A stretch of 5,030 nucleotides of DNA from NCBI GenBank assembly GCA_934754975.1, contig CAKVKI010000203.1, positions 1 through 5,030 of the forward strand, written 5' to 3'. The DNA is from an uncultured Alistipes sp. (GTDB lineage Bacteria > Bacteroidota > Bacteroidia > Bacteroidales > Rikenellaceae). How positions within the stretch are numbered: position 1 is the first letter of the stretch; each line of letters begins with the position of its first letter. The translations under genes were made by a program, and so were the position numbers. Positions 1 through 5,030 of the stretch are shown here, piece by piece. Below the pieces are notes generated by a model that was not told where the DNA came from, searched no databases, and saw only the letters and a program-made list of their open reading frames with translations.

Positions 1-638
1 ACGTAGCTGTTGCCGTTGAAGTTGAACGTCAGGCCCAGGTTCAGGTACGTATAGTTCCGGACCATCTGTTCGACGTATTCGAGGTTGTAGGCGTACTGGC
101 CGAAGACCTCTTCATCGACGCGGAACGAAATGAACGTGCCGTTCTTCTCCCTCACGCCGCTCTCCCACTTGTCGCTCTGTTCGAGTCCCTGCGCGAAGCT
201 CACCGTGCGGGCTTCGCCGTCGCGGACCGAGCGGGCCGTAAATTCGCTCGAAAGCATATTGACGGCCTTGACGCCGACGCCGTTCAGTCCGACGGTCTTC
301 TTGAAGGCCGAGCCGCCGTACTTGCCGCCGGTGTTCATCTCGCAGACAGCCGCCGCAAGCGATTTCAGCGGGATGCCGCGGCCGTAGTCGCGCACGGAAA
401 CCACGCCGTCGGCGATCGTAATGTCGATCTGGTGGCCGGCGCCCATGATGAACTCGTCCACCGAGTTGTCGACGACCTCCTTGATGAGGACGTAAATACC
501 GTCGTCGGCCTGCGTGCCGTCGCCCAGTTTGCCGATATACATACCGGGCCGCAGGCGGATATGCTCCCGCGGCGAAAGGGTGACGATGGCGTCGTCGCCG
601 TAATTGTCGTTCGGATTCGTATTGAGTAAATCTGCCAT
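1..638 (-). CDS. parE: DNA topoisomerase IV subunit B, N-terminal part (partial at left edge)
   Basis: ATPase subunit of the type IIA topoisomerase that, with ParC, decatenates daughter chromosomes and relaxes supercoils in the cytoplasm. The 212 complete codons visible hold the GHKL ATPase domain in order: PGMYIGKLGD at about 31-40; the N-box EVVDNSVDE with the presumed general base E54 and Mg-binding N58; RDYGRGIP with D84 for adenine contact; the ATP lid around GLNGVGVKAVN (117-127); and NGT at 166-168, matching the GyrB Thr165 region. The wording MYIGKLGDG...DDGIYVLIKE is what I recall for Bacteroidota ParE rather than GyrB; a GyrB assignment is the main alternative. The ATG at 638 lies 3 bases after the plsC stop codon, so the two are probably co-transcribed and perhaps translationally coupled; no strong Shine-Dalgarno site is visible, as is normal for this phylum. 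The transducer, TOPRIM and C-terminal parts lie outside the window. Confidence 0.93.
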   Translation of the reverse strand, partial: MADLLNTNPNDNYGDDAIVTLSPREHIRLRPGMYIGKLGDGTQADDGIYVLIKEVVDNSVDEFIMGAGHQIDITIADGVVSVRDYGRGIPLKSLAAAVCEMNTGGKYGGSAFKKTVGLNGVGVKAVNMLSSEFTARSVRDGEARTVSFAQGLEQSDKWESGVREKNGTFISFRVDEEVFGQYAYNLEYVEQMVRNYTYLNLGLTFNFNGNSY

Positions 639-641
639 AAT

Positions 642-1370
642 CTATTTTTTGTTTCGTATCTCGGCGAGGGCCGCGCTCATGGCGTCATGCACCTCCTGCA
701 TCAGTTCGTGCGTCTCGGCCGAAGCGACCCGCTCGGCGGAAACGGGGGGCAGCACCCGGATCGTGATCCGGTTGCCCCAGTTGAACATCGCGTTCTTTTT
801 GATAAGCGTCTTGGTGCCGTCGAGTACTACGGGCAGTATCTCCACGCCCGCCTCCTTGGCCAGCGTGAAAGCGCCTGCCTTAAAGCGGTGTATCTCGCCG
901 TCCTTGGAGCGCGTGCCCTCGGGGAATACGGCCACCGAAGCGCCGCGCGAAATCCACAGTTTGCCGTCGCGGACCATCTGTTCCAGCGCCGCGGACGCAC
1001 GTCCGCGGTTGATGCAGATGTCGCCGTGCAGGAGGAGGTACTGTCCGAAGAAGGGGGTCTTGAATACCTCGCGTTTGGAGACCCAGCGGAAATTGAGCGG
1101 AATGTAGTAAAGCGTCGGGATGTCGATCACCGTATTGTGGTTCAGCACGATGACGTAACTCTTCTTCCGGTCCACGTACTCCCGGCCGATTACCCGCTGC
1201 CGCCAGCGTGGTGGAATGGCGAAGAAGGTGCGGACCAGAATGCGCGACAGTTCGTGTACCACGCGGCGGCCCTTGTCGAAAGGATAGCATACGACCAGAG
1301 CAAGCGCCGACAGCACCATGAAAAGGGTGCAGAGGAACACCAGAAAGATATAGAAAACAACGCTTATCAT
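642..1370 (-). CDS. plsC: 1-acyl-sn-glycerol-3-phosphate acyltransferase (PlsC/AGPAT family)
   Basis: Transfers an acyl chain to lysophosphatidic acid to make phosphatidic acid, the precursor of membrane phospholipids; acts at the inner face of the cytoplasmic membrane. The 242-residue protein is a normal length for the family. A hydrophobic segment at about 3-28 should anchor it. Catalytic motif I is NHNTVID at 77-83 (H78 and D83 form the HX4D pair); motif II is GDICINRGR at 116-124 (R122); motif III is FPEGTRS at 149-155, which binds the glycerol phosphate; motif IV is the LPVVLDG segment at 179-185. All key residues are present, so the enzyme should be active. The ATG at 1370 sits just before the membrane segment. 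It overlaps the TGA of a 38-codon frame upstream as ATGA, and its TAG stop is 3 bases from parE. The exact acyl acceptor cannot be read from sequence; a related lyso-lipid acyltransferase role is possible. Confidence 0.95.
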   Translation of the reverse strand: MISVVFYIFLVFLCTLFMVLSALALVVCYPFDKGRRVVHELSRILVRTFFAIPPRWRQRVIGREYVDRKKSYVIVLNHNTVIDIPTLYYIPLNFRWVSKREVFKTPFFGQYLLLHGDICINRGRASAALEQMVRDGKLWISRGASVAVFPEGTRSKDGEIHRFKAGAFTLAKEAGVEILPVVLDGTKTLIKKNAMFNWGNRITIRVLPPVSAERVASAETHELMQEVHDAMSAALAEIRNKK

Positions 1371-1483
1371 AAAATCGGCATTTTACACCCATTGTCCTGT
1401 CCCGCATAGCCGTCCGGATGCCGTATCAGGCGCGAAACGGCATAGCGGAGCGTTCGGAGTAGCGTCAGGGGACAATGAGCCAT
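1367..1483 (-). CDS. Candidate 38-aa leader ORF overlapping the plsC start (uncertain)
   Basis: An ATG at 1483 opens a frame of 38 sense codons whose TGA stop (1369-1367) overlaps the plsC ATG as ATGA, the usual layout of translationally coupled genes. The peptide begins MAHCPLTLLRTLRY and ends GCKMPIL; it is Arg/Leu-rich and has no domain I recognise. The frame begins only about 10 bases after the transcription start predicted from the -7 box at 1498-1505, so its own leader would be very short, with A/T-rich sequence before the ATG. Against it: third-position GC is about 55 percent, clearly lower than in the neighbouring genes, and most of the frame lies inside a long inverted repeat, so its codons may be constrained by RNA or DNA structure instead. 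It could be a regulatory upstream ORF, a real small protein, or chance. Confidence 0.3.
   Translation of the reverse strand: MAHCPLTLLRTLRYAVSRLIRHPDGYAGQDNGCKMPIL
1390..1477 (-). other. Nested inverted repeat / structured leader upstream of plsC
   Basis: The outer arms CATTGTCC (1390-1397) and GGACAATG (1470-1477) are perfectly complementary over 8 bases. Inside them, ATGCCGT (1418-1424) pairs with ACGGCAT (1437-1443) around a 12-base loop, and this stem is extended past a small asymmetric internal loop by TCCG (1413-1416) with CGGA (1446-1449). The whole fold lies between the predicted plsC promoter and the plsC start codon, so on the minus strand it would form a roughly 88-base structured element in the 5' leader. 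It does not match a tRNA and I do not recognise a known riboswitch class. It is not followed by a U-run, so it is not a standard terminator. Options are an RNA element controlling plsC-parE, a small RNA, or a REP/MITE-like repeat inserted in the leader. Confidence 0.45.
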
Positions 1484-1497
1484 AATAATTCAATCTG

Positions 1498-1505
1498 CAA
1501 ATTTA
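1498..1505 (-). promoter_or_regulatory. Predicted promoter -7 box for plsC-parE
   Basis: Read on the minus strand this is TAAATTTG, a full match to the Bacteroidota -7 consensus TAnnTTTG, lying in an A/T-rich patch of the divergent intergenic region. Transcription would start near 1491, giving a leader of about 120 bases before plsC. No good TTG or TTTG is seen 19-22 bases upstream, so the promoter may be weak, helped by an activator, or use a poor -33 element. Confidence 0.5.
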
Positions 1506-1582
1506 GGAATTATTCGCTGGAATCCTAGGCCGGGGCGCGACGATTTTTCAACAAAATATTCACTATATTATAAGCCGGAGGG

Positions 1583-1608
1583 ATTTTTTGCGGTCCGCCG
1601 AAAAAAAT
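1583..1608. promoter_or_regulatory. A/T-tract dyad upstream of the merR-type gene promoter
   Basis: ATTTTTTGCGG (1583-1593) faces CCGC-CG-AAAAAAAT (1595-1608): a nearly symmetric site with GCGG/CCGC in the middle and A/T tracts outside, one arm carrying two extra bases. The one-base centre rules out a hairpin terminator, so it is better read as a DNA-level site (protein binding or a bent upstream element). It ends 11 bases before the -33 box of the regulator gene and could serve either divergent unit. Function is inferred only from position and symmetry. Confidence 0.25.
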
Positions 1609-1619
1609 AACACGAAAAA

Positions 1620-1653
1620 TTTGACTCGTCCCCCGGGGCAGGATATATCTTTG
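1620..1653 (+). promoter_or_regulatory. Predicted Bacteroidota promoter of the MerR-family gene
   Basis: TTTG at 1620-1623 (-33) and TATCTTTG at 1646-1653 (-7, full match to TAnnTTTG) are separated by 22 bases. Transcription should start about 4-7 bases after the -7 box, at about 1657-1660. That coincides with the first possible ATG (1658), which would therefore have no leader; the next in-frame ATG at 1679 has about 20 bases of leader. The spacer is at the long end of the usual range, as expected for promoters that MerR-type proteins activate by twisting the DNA. Confidence 0.7.
1626..1643. promoter_or_regulatory. Putative MerR-type operator in the promoter spacer
   Basis: An 18-base imperfect dyad built on CCCCGGGG (1631-1638), with 7 of 9 symmetric positions complementary. 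Its centre (1634/1635) coincides exactly with the centre of the 22-base -33/-7 spacer (1624-1645). MerR-family dimers characteristically bind a dyad in this position and remodel an over-long spacer, so autoregulation by the gene just downstream is the natural reading. The symmetry is modest and GC-rich sequence can produce it by chance. Confidence 0.45.
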
Positions 1654-1678
1654 CGGCATGAACGACTGCGCAGAGTTT

Positions 1679-2509
1679 ATGAAGACAACGAAAATCAAAT
1701 TCAAAATCGGAGAATTTTCCAAACTCAACCAAGTATCCGTCAAGACATTGCGGCATTACGAAGAGATCGGACTGCTCGTTCCGAGCCAGGTGGACAAGTG
1801 GACCGGATACCGCTACTACGACGTGTGCCAGCTGGGGAGGATGAATACGATCCGTTACCTCAAGGGGCTGGGATTCTCGCTCGAAGAGATCAGGGAGCTG
1901 TTCGACGAAGGGCGGACGCGCCCGTCGCCGGAGCTTATCGCGGCGAAAACCGCGGAGTGCCGGGAGGCGCTGCTCCGGCTGGAGCGGCGCATGGCGGAAC
2001 TGGAGCGGCTGGGAAAAGAACTCGCACAACCGAAGAAAATGGAAAAAGCATTTATCAAAGAGCTGCCGGCGGTCATCGTCGCCAGCCACCGCCGGGTCAT
2101 CAGGGGCTACGACGAACTGTTCGACCTCTGCCCCAACGTCATAGGGCCGGAGATGGCGCGGCTGGGCTGCGAATGTCCCGAACCGGGCTACTGCTTCACG
2201 GTCGACCACACCTGCGAATTCAGGGAACGGGACATCGACATCGAATACTGCGAAGCCGTGACCGAGCGGAAAAAGGACTCGGAGCTGGTTAAATTCAAGG
2301 AGCTGGAGGCCGTGCCGACGGCCGTGTGCATGTACCACCGGGGAAATTACGGCACCCTGCCGCAGACCTTCGCCGAACTCTACGAATATGTCGAAAAAGA
2401 GGGATACAAGCTCGCGGGAAGCCCCCGTTTCTGCTACATCGACGGCATCTGGAACAAAGAGAGCGAAGAAGAGTGGCTGACCGAAATTCAGATTCCGGCA
2501 GTCCGGTAA
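1679..2509 (+). CDS. MerR-family transcriptional regulator with GyrI-like effector-binding domain
   Basis: Cytoplasmic one-component regulator of 276 residues from the chosen start, similar in layout to BmrR/BltR. Counting from M at 1679: the helix-turn-helix is at about 9-33 (KIGEFSKLNQVSVKTLRHYE), with the wing residues GYRYYD at 43-48 and the second MerR helix pair to about 77 (LGFSLEEIRELF). A heptad-rich dimerisation helix runs about 83-118. A GyrI-like ligand-binding domain fills about 129-276, ending in the typical YIDGIW...TEIQIPA pattern; E269 matches the conserved acidic residue that contacts cationic drugs in BmrR-type pockets. The domain has a Cys/His-rich stretch, CECPEPGYC (164-172) then H177 and C179. 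A frame-extending ATG at 1658 would add 7 residues, but it sits at the predicted transcription start, so I prefer 1679. The gene is divergent from plsC and followed by a terminator. The ligand and targets are unknown; multidrug or stress sensing is a family-based guess. Confidence 0.92.
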   Translation: MKTTKIKFKIGEFSKLNQVSVKTLRHYEEIGLLVPSQVDKWTGYRYYDVCQLGRMNTIRYLKGLGFSLEEIRELFDEGRTRPSPELIAAKTAECREALLRLERRMAELERLGKELAQPKKMEKAFIKELPAVIVASHRRVIRGYDELFDLCPNVIGPEMARLGCECPEPGYCFTVDHTCEFRERDIDIEYCEAVTERKKDSELVKFKELEAVPTAVCMYHRGNYGTLPQTFAELYEYVEKEGYKLAGSPRFCYIDGIWNKESEEEWLTEIQIPAVR

Positions 2510-2530
2510 CCGCACCGCCATATCCGTTCA

Positions 2531-2559
2531 GACCTCCGCCCCCTGCCGGTGCGGAGGTC
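2531..2559 (+). terminator. Stem-loop terminator after the MerR-family gene
   Basis: GACCTCCGC (2531-2539) and GCGGAGGTC (2551-2559) form a perfect 9-base-pair GC-rich stem with an 11-base loop, starting 21 bases after the regulator's stop codon. It is followed by ATTATTTATAAT, T-rich but not a pure T-run. Placement between two same-strand genes, the second with its own promoter, supports a terminator that separates the units. Confidence 0.75.
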
Positions 2560-2594
2560 ATTATTTATAATATATGTATCAAAATTTCTGCAAA

Positions 2595-2612
2595 AATACA
2601 GTACTATGTATT
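2595..2612. repeat. Small dyad next to the -33 box of the outer-membrane protein gene
   Basis: AATACA (2595-2600) and TGTATT (2607-2612) are perfect 6-base inverted arms around GTACTA. The right arm overlaps the TTG of the -33 element at 2611-2613, so a bound protein would block or contact RNA polymerase. It lies in very A/T-rich sequence, where such symmetry is easily accidental. Confidence 0.3.
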
Positions 2613-2642
2613 GCAAAGTATAAATATTTTTACATATCTTTG
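2611..2642 (+). promoter_or_regulatory. Predicted promoter of the outer-membrane beta-barrel gene
   Basis: TTG at 2611-2613 (-33) and TATCTTTG at 2635-2642 (-7, full TAnnTTTG match) are 21 bases apart in an A/T-rich block (2560-2690) that contrasts with the GC-rich genes. Transcription would begin near 2648, leaving a 5' leader of about 43 bases before the ATG at 2691. The -7 box is identical to that of the regulator gene (TATCTTTG). TGCAAAG (2612-2618) and CTTTGCA (2638-2644) form a perfect 7-base inverted repeat covering both promoter elements. Confidence 0.7.
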
Positions 2643-2690
2643 CATCATCAACTAAAATGCAATACAGATTACAATTAAACGCAGAATATT

Positions 2691-5030
2691 ATGAAAAGAC
2701 TTCTCCTTCTTATCCTGTTGCCCGCAATGGCGGCGGCGAACGCATTTGCGGCCCGCATGTATCCGGCCGGAGGCCGTGTCGTGGACGAACAGGGACAGGC
2801 TGTGGAGTATGCGACGGTAGTGCTGCTCAAAGGCGGCGAACAGGTGGCCGGCATGGCCACCGACAATGCCGGCCGCTTCGAACTGAAGGTTCCGACGGGC
2901 GAATATACCCTCTCGATCCAGTACCTGGGTTTCGATCCCGTCATGCAGCAGGTGCGCGTCGAAGCGGACAACGACCTGGGCGATATCGTGCTGAAAAGTT
3001 CTCCGACCCAGATCGAGGGCGTGGTGGTCAAGGCGCAGCTGATTCGCCGCGAGGCCGACCGCTTTGTCGTCGATGTGGCCAACGCGCCGGCGGCGATCGG
3101 CAAGGACGGCATCGAACTGCTGGAACGCGCTCCGGGCGTATGGGTGGACGACGAGAAAATTTCGATCAACGGCAAAAGCGGTTCGAAGGTGTACGTCAAC
3201 GACCGCGAACTGCGCATGGAACCGGCGCAGCTGCTGACCTACCTGCGTTCGCTGCGCGCCGACGACATCCAGAAAATCGAAGTCATCCCCACGACCAGCG
3301 CGGACTACGATGCGGATTCGTCGGGCGGCATTATCCGGATAACGCTCAAAAAACAGCGCGAAAACGGCATGGAGGGGTCGCTGTCGGTCGATTCGCGGCT
3401 GGGCCGGTGGGTGCGTTCGATCAATCCCCGGGCACGCGTCAATTACCATTCGGGGCGGCTGGACCTCTACGGACTGGCATGGTTCAACCGCGAAAACGGT
3501 GAGTTCGAATCGGACGAAAATACCCGCTACACCTCGGGCAGCAACAGTCTCAGGGCGCACTCCGAAAAGCTCGAACGCGACCGGAATTTCGGCCTGAGTT
3601 TCGGCTCGGTGTACGAGATCAATCCCCGTCACAGCGTCGGCGCGGAATTCGAATACTGGCGCAACCGCGAAAAAGGCCCCAACGACTCCTATACCGATTT
3701 CACGGCCGAAGAGGGGGTGACCCGCACCGACAGCCGCTATGACAATTTCACGGCGCGCAACAACTACTCGCTGACGTTCAACTACATCTGGAAGATCGAC
3801 TCGCTGGGTTCGACGCTCAAGGTGCTGGCCGACTACAACCGCCGCACCACGGACGCCGAGAACGACAACTTCAGCCGCACAGCCGCCCCGGCCCCCGTGC
3901 CCGCCGCAGATTCGACCTACCGCGACAATTCGGTCTCGATCTACAACGTGACCACCGCTACGCTGGCCTTCGACAAGAAATTCTCGCCCCGCTGGTCGCT
4001 GCGCGCCGGAGCCAAATACACCTACAACGACATGCACAACGACGCGCTGTACGAATACCTGAAAAACGACGCATGGGCGCGCAACGACAACCAGAGTTTC
4101 ACGATCAACTATACGGAGAACATCGCCGCGGCGTACGGCATCGCATCGGCCAATCTCGGACGCTGGAGCCTGGTGGCGGGACTGCGCGGCGAATACACCC
4201 GCACCAAGGGCAAGGGACACGATATTTCGCAGAATTACTTCAGCCTTTTCCCCAACGCCAACATCTCCTATGCACTCACCGGGGACGGCGCCTATTCGCT
4301 GATCGCGCAGTACGCCCGCACGATCGAGCGGCCGCGGTTCTGGTCCCTCAACCCGCAGCGGTTCCAGATTTCGGACTACACCTATCAGACGGGAAATCCG
4401 GAACTCGACCCGGCCTACAAGCACGACGTAAGCCTGACGCTGGTACTGAAACACAAATACACGCTCACGGGCGGCATCACCGTCCAGACCGACGAAATAC
4501 AGGAGACGATACGTCCCGACGCCGACGATCCAGACCGGCTGTGCCTGACGTGGATCAATTACGATACGATGAAGAACTATTACGTCTCGGCCAACGCGCC
4601 CTTCCAGTTCGCCAAATGGTGGACTATGACCCTCAACGCCACCTACATCCGCCAGGGCCAGCGCATCGACCAGCACACGCCCGAAAAGCACTATAATTTA
4701 TATTTCGCGAACGCTTCGACCACCTTCACGCTCCCCGCGCAGTTCTACATCGACCTGTCGTACCGCTTCCAGAGCCGCATGGACTTCGGCAACTGCTGGG
4801 TGGAGCCGATGCACTTCCTCAATGCGGGGATCAAAAAGCGGTTCGGCGACAAGTTCACCGCCGCATTCTCGGTGCGCAACCTGATCGACCGTCCGCAGCA
4901 CGTCGGCGCACGTGGCGAAGGGTTCGTCCGCAGGGTGGATGTGTCCCAGCAATGGAACTGCCGCGAATTCCGCATTTCGCTGAGCTATAACTTCAAGTCG
5001 GGCAAGGCATTCAAGCGCAGGGCCGTCGAG
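2691..5030 (+). CDS. TonB-receptor-like outer membrane beta-barrel protein (partial at right edge)
   Basis: Outer-membrane protein of the Bacteroidota 'outer membrane beta-barrel family' type, related to TonB-dependent receptors; likely imports an unidentified large or scarce nutrient. The 780 codons present begin with a signal peptide (MKRLLLLILLPAMAAANAFA, cleavage likely after residue 20). A carboxypeptidase-regulatory-like beta-sandwich spans about 25-103 (GRVVDEQGQAVEYATV; DNAGRFELKVPTGEYTLSIQYLGF). A plug-like domain follows at about 115-222 (LLERAPGVWVD, INGKSGSKVYVNDRE, IEVIPTTSADYDADSSGGIIRITLKK). The barrel runs from about 228 to the edge with alternating aromatic/polar strands; landmarks are LFPNANISYAL (519-529), ARTIERPRFWSLNP (542-555) and TGNPELDPAYKHDVSLTL (567-584). 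The late segment ISLSYNFKSGKAF (762-774) looks like a final strand, so probably only a short tail is missing. The start is the ATG 49 bases after the -7 box, directly before the signal peptide. No SusD partner, TonB box or substrate clue is visible here. Confidence 0.93.
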   Translation, partial: MKRLLLLILLPAMAAANAFAARMYPAGGRVVDEQGQAVEYATVVLLKGGEQVAGMATDNAGRFELKVPTGEYTLSIQYLGFDPVMQQVRVEADNDLGDIVLKSSPTQIEGVVVKAQLIRREADRFVVDVANAPAAIGKDGIELLERAPGVWVDDEKISINGKSGSKVYVNDRELRMEPAQLLTYLRSLRADDIQKIEVIPTTSADYDADSSGGIIRITLKKQRENGMEGSLSVDSRLGRWVRSINPRARVNYHSGRLDLYGLAWFNRENGEFESDENTRYTSGSNSLRAHSEKLERDRNFGLSFGSVYEINPRHSVGAEFEYWRNREKGPNDSYTDFTAEEGVTRTDSRYDNFTARNNYSLTFNYIWKIDSLGSTLKVLADYNRRTTDAENDNFSRTAAPAPVPAADSTYRDNSVSIYNVTTATLAFDKKFSPRWSLRAGAKYTYNDMHNDALYEYLKNDAWARNDNQSFTINYTENIAAAYGIASANLGRWSLVAGLRGEYTRTKGKGHDISQNYFSLFPNANISYALTGDGAYSLIAQYARTIERPRFWSLNPQRFQISDYTYQTGNPELDPAYKHDVSLTLVLKHKYTLTGGITVQTDEIQETIRPDADDPDRLCLTWINYDTMKNYYVSANAPFQFAKWWTMTLNATYIRQGQRIDQHTPEKHYNLYFANASTTFTLPAQFYIDLSYRFQSRMDFGNCWVEPMHFLNAGIKKRFGDKFTAAFSVRNLIDRPQHVGARGEGFVRRVDVSQQWNCREFRISLSYNFKSGKAFKRRAVE

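Noticed and set aside
880..1407. A 175-codon minus-strand frame overlapping plsC in another frame, starting upstream at 1407
   Set aside because: It reads out of frame through the conserved plsC motifs and gives a low-complexity Arg/Pro/His-rich product; no evidence of a frameshift in plsC.
687..1409. A 240-codon plus-strand frame opposite plsC
   Set aside because: The minus strand encodes a complete acyltransferase with all four motifs; the plus-strand translation has no recognisable features and no promoter.
1390..1477. A tRNA or known small structured RNA in the plsC leader
   Set aside because: No T-loop GTTC-type sequence, CCA end or clover-leaf arms, and I could not match it to a riboswitch or SRP RNA; kept only as an unassigned structured element.
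1390..1477. The leader hairpin as an intrinsic terminator or attenuator
   Set aside because: The minus-strand 3' arm is followed by GGGTGTAAAATG, not a T-run, so standard intrinsic termination is not supported.
1658..1678. Seven extra N-terminal residues of the MerR-family protein from the ATG at 1658
   Set aside because: The ATG lies at the predicted transcription start, and the usual MerR N-terminus begins a few residues before the KIGEFSKL helix, which fits the ATG at 1679.
1568..2521. A 317-codon minus-strand frame opposite the MerR-family gene
   Set aside because: Shadow of a well-supported plus-strand regulator; the peptide has no domain pattern.
2652..4691. A 679-codon open frame on the minus strand opposite the outer-membrane protein gene
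   Set aside because: It is a shadow of the plus-strand gene: the translation is rich in Arg, Val and His with no domain, and the plus frame has a signal peptide, ordered domains and a proper promoter. GC-rich codon bias readily gives long open antisense frames.

Overview
This window looks like chromosomal DNA from a GC-rich member of the Bacteroidota, probably an Alistipes-like gut organism. Three things point there. The promoters fit the Bacteroidota form (a TAnnTTTG -7 box, with TTG or TTTG about 21-22 bases upstream). Start codons lack strong Shine-Dalgarno sites and are preceded by A/T-rich sequence. The gene families are typical of the phylum: a Bacteroidota-style ParE and a large outer-membrane beta-barrel protein with an N-terminal carboxypeptidase-regulatory-like domain. 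The genus is an impression from protein similarity and GC content; I could not test it.

Left part, minus strand (1-1505): a two-gene unit. plsC (lysophosphatidate acyltransferase) is followed after 3 bases by parE (topoisomerase IV subunit B), which runs off the left edge. A good -7 box lies at 1498-1505. Between it and plsC is a leader of about 120 bases holding a long nested inverted repeat (1390-1477) and a 38-codon open frame whose stop overlaps the plsC start as ATGA. Either the hairpin or the small frame, or both, may matter; I cannot decide from sequence.

Middle part, plus strand (1583-2559): a MerR-family regulator with a GyrI-like ligand-binding domain, transcribed divergently from plsC. 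Its promoter (1620-1653) has an imperfect dyad centred exactly in the -33/-7 spacer, which is the classic MerR operator geometry. The promoter position also argues that translation starts at the second Met (1679), not the first (1658). A strong stem-loop at 2531-2559 ends this unit.

Right part, plus strand (2560-5030): an A/T-rich promoter region with inverted repeats, then a TonB-receptor-like outer membrane beta-barrel protein of at least 780 residues, cut by the right edge close to its expected C-terminus.

How they work together: plsC and parE are housekeeping genes for phospholipid synthesis and chromosome decatenation. The MerR regulator probably senses a small hydrophobic or cationic ligand and at least controls itself; control of the downstream receptor gene is possible but not shown. 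I see no mobile element, CRISPR array, tRNA or rRNA, and no convincing new multi-gene system. The most interesting signals are regulatory: the structured leader with its coupled small frame, and the MerR operator/start arrangement.
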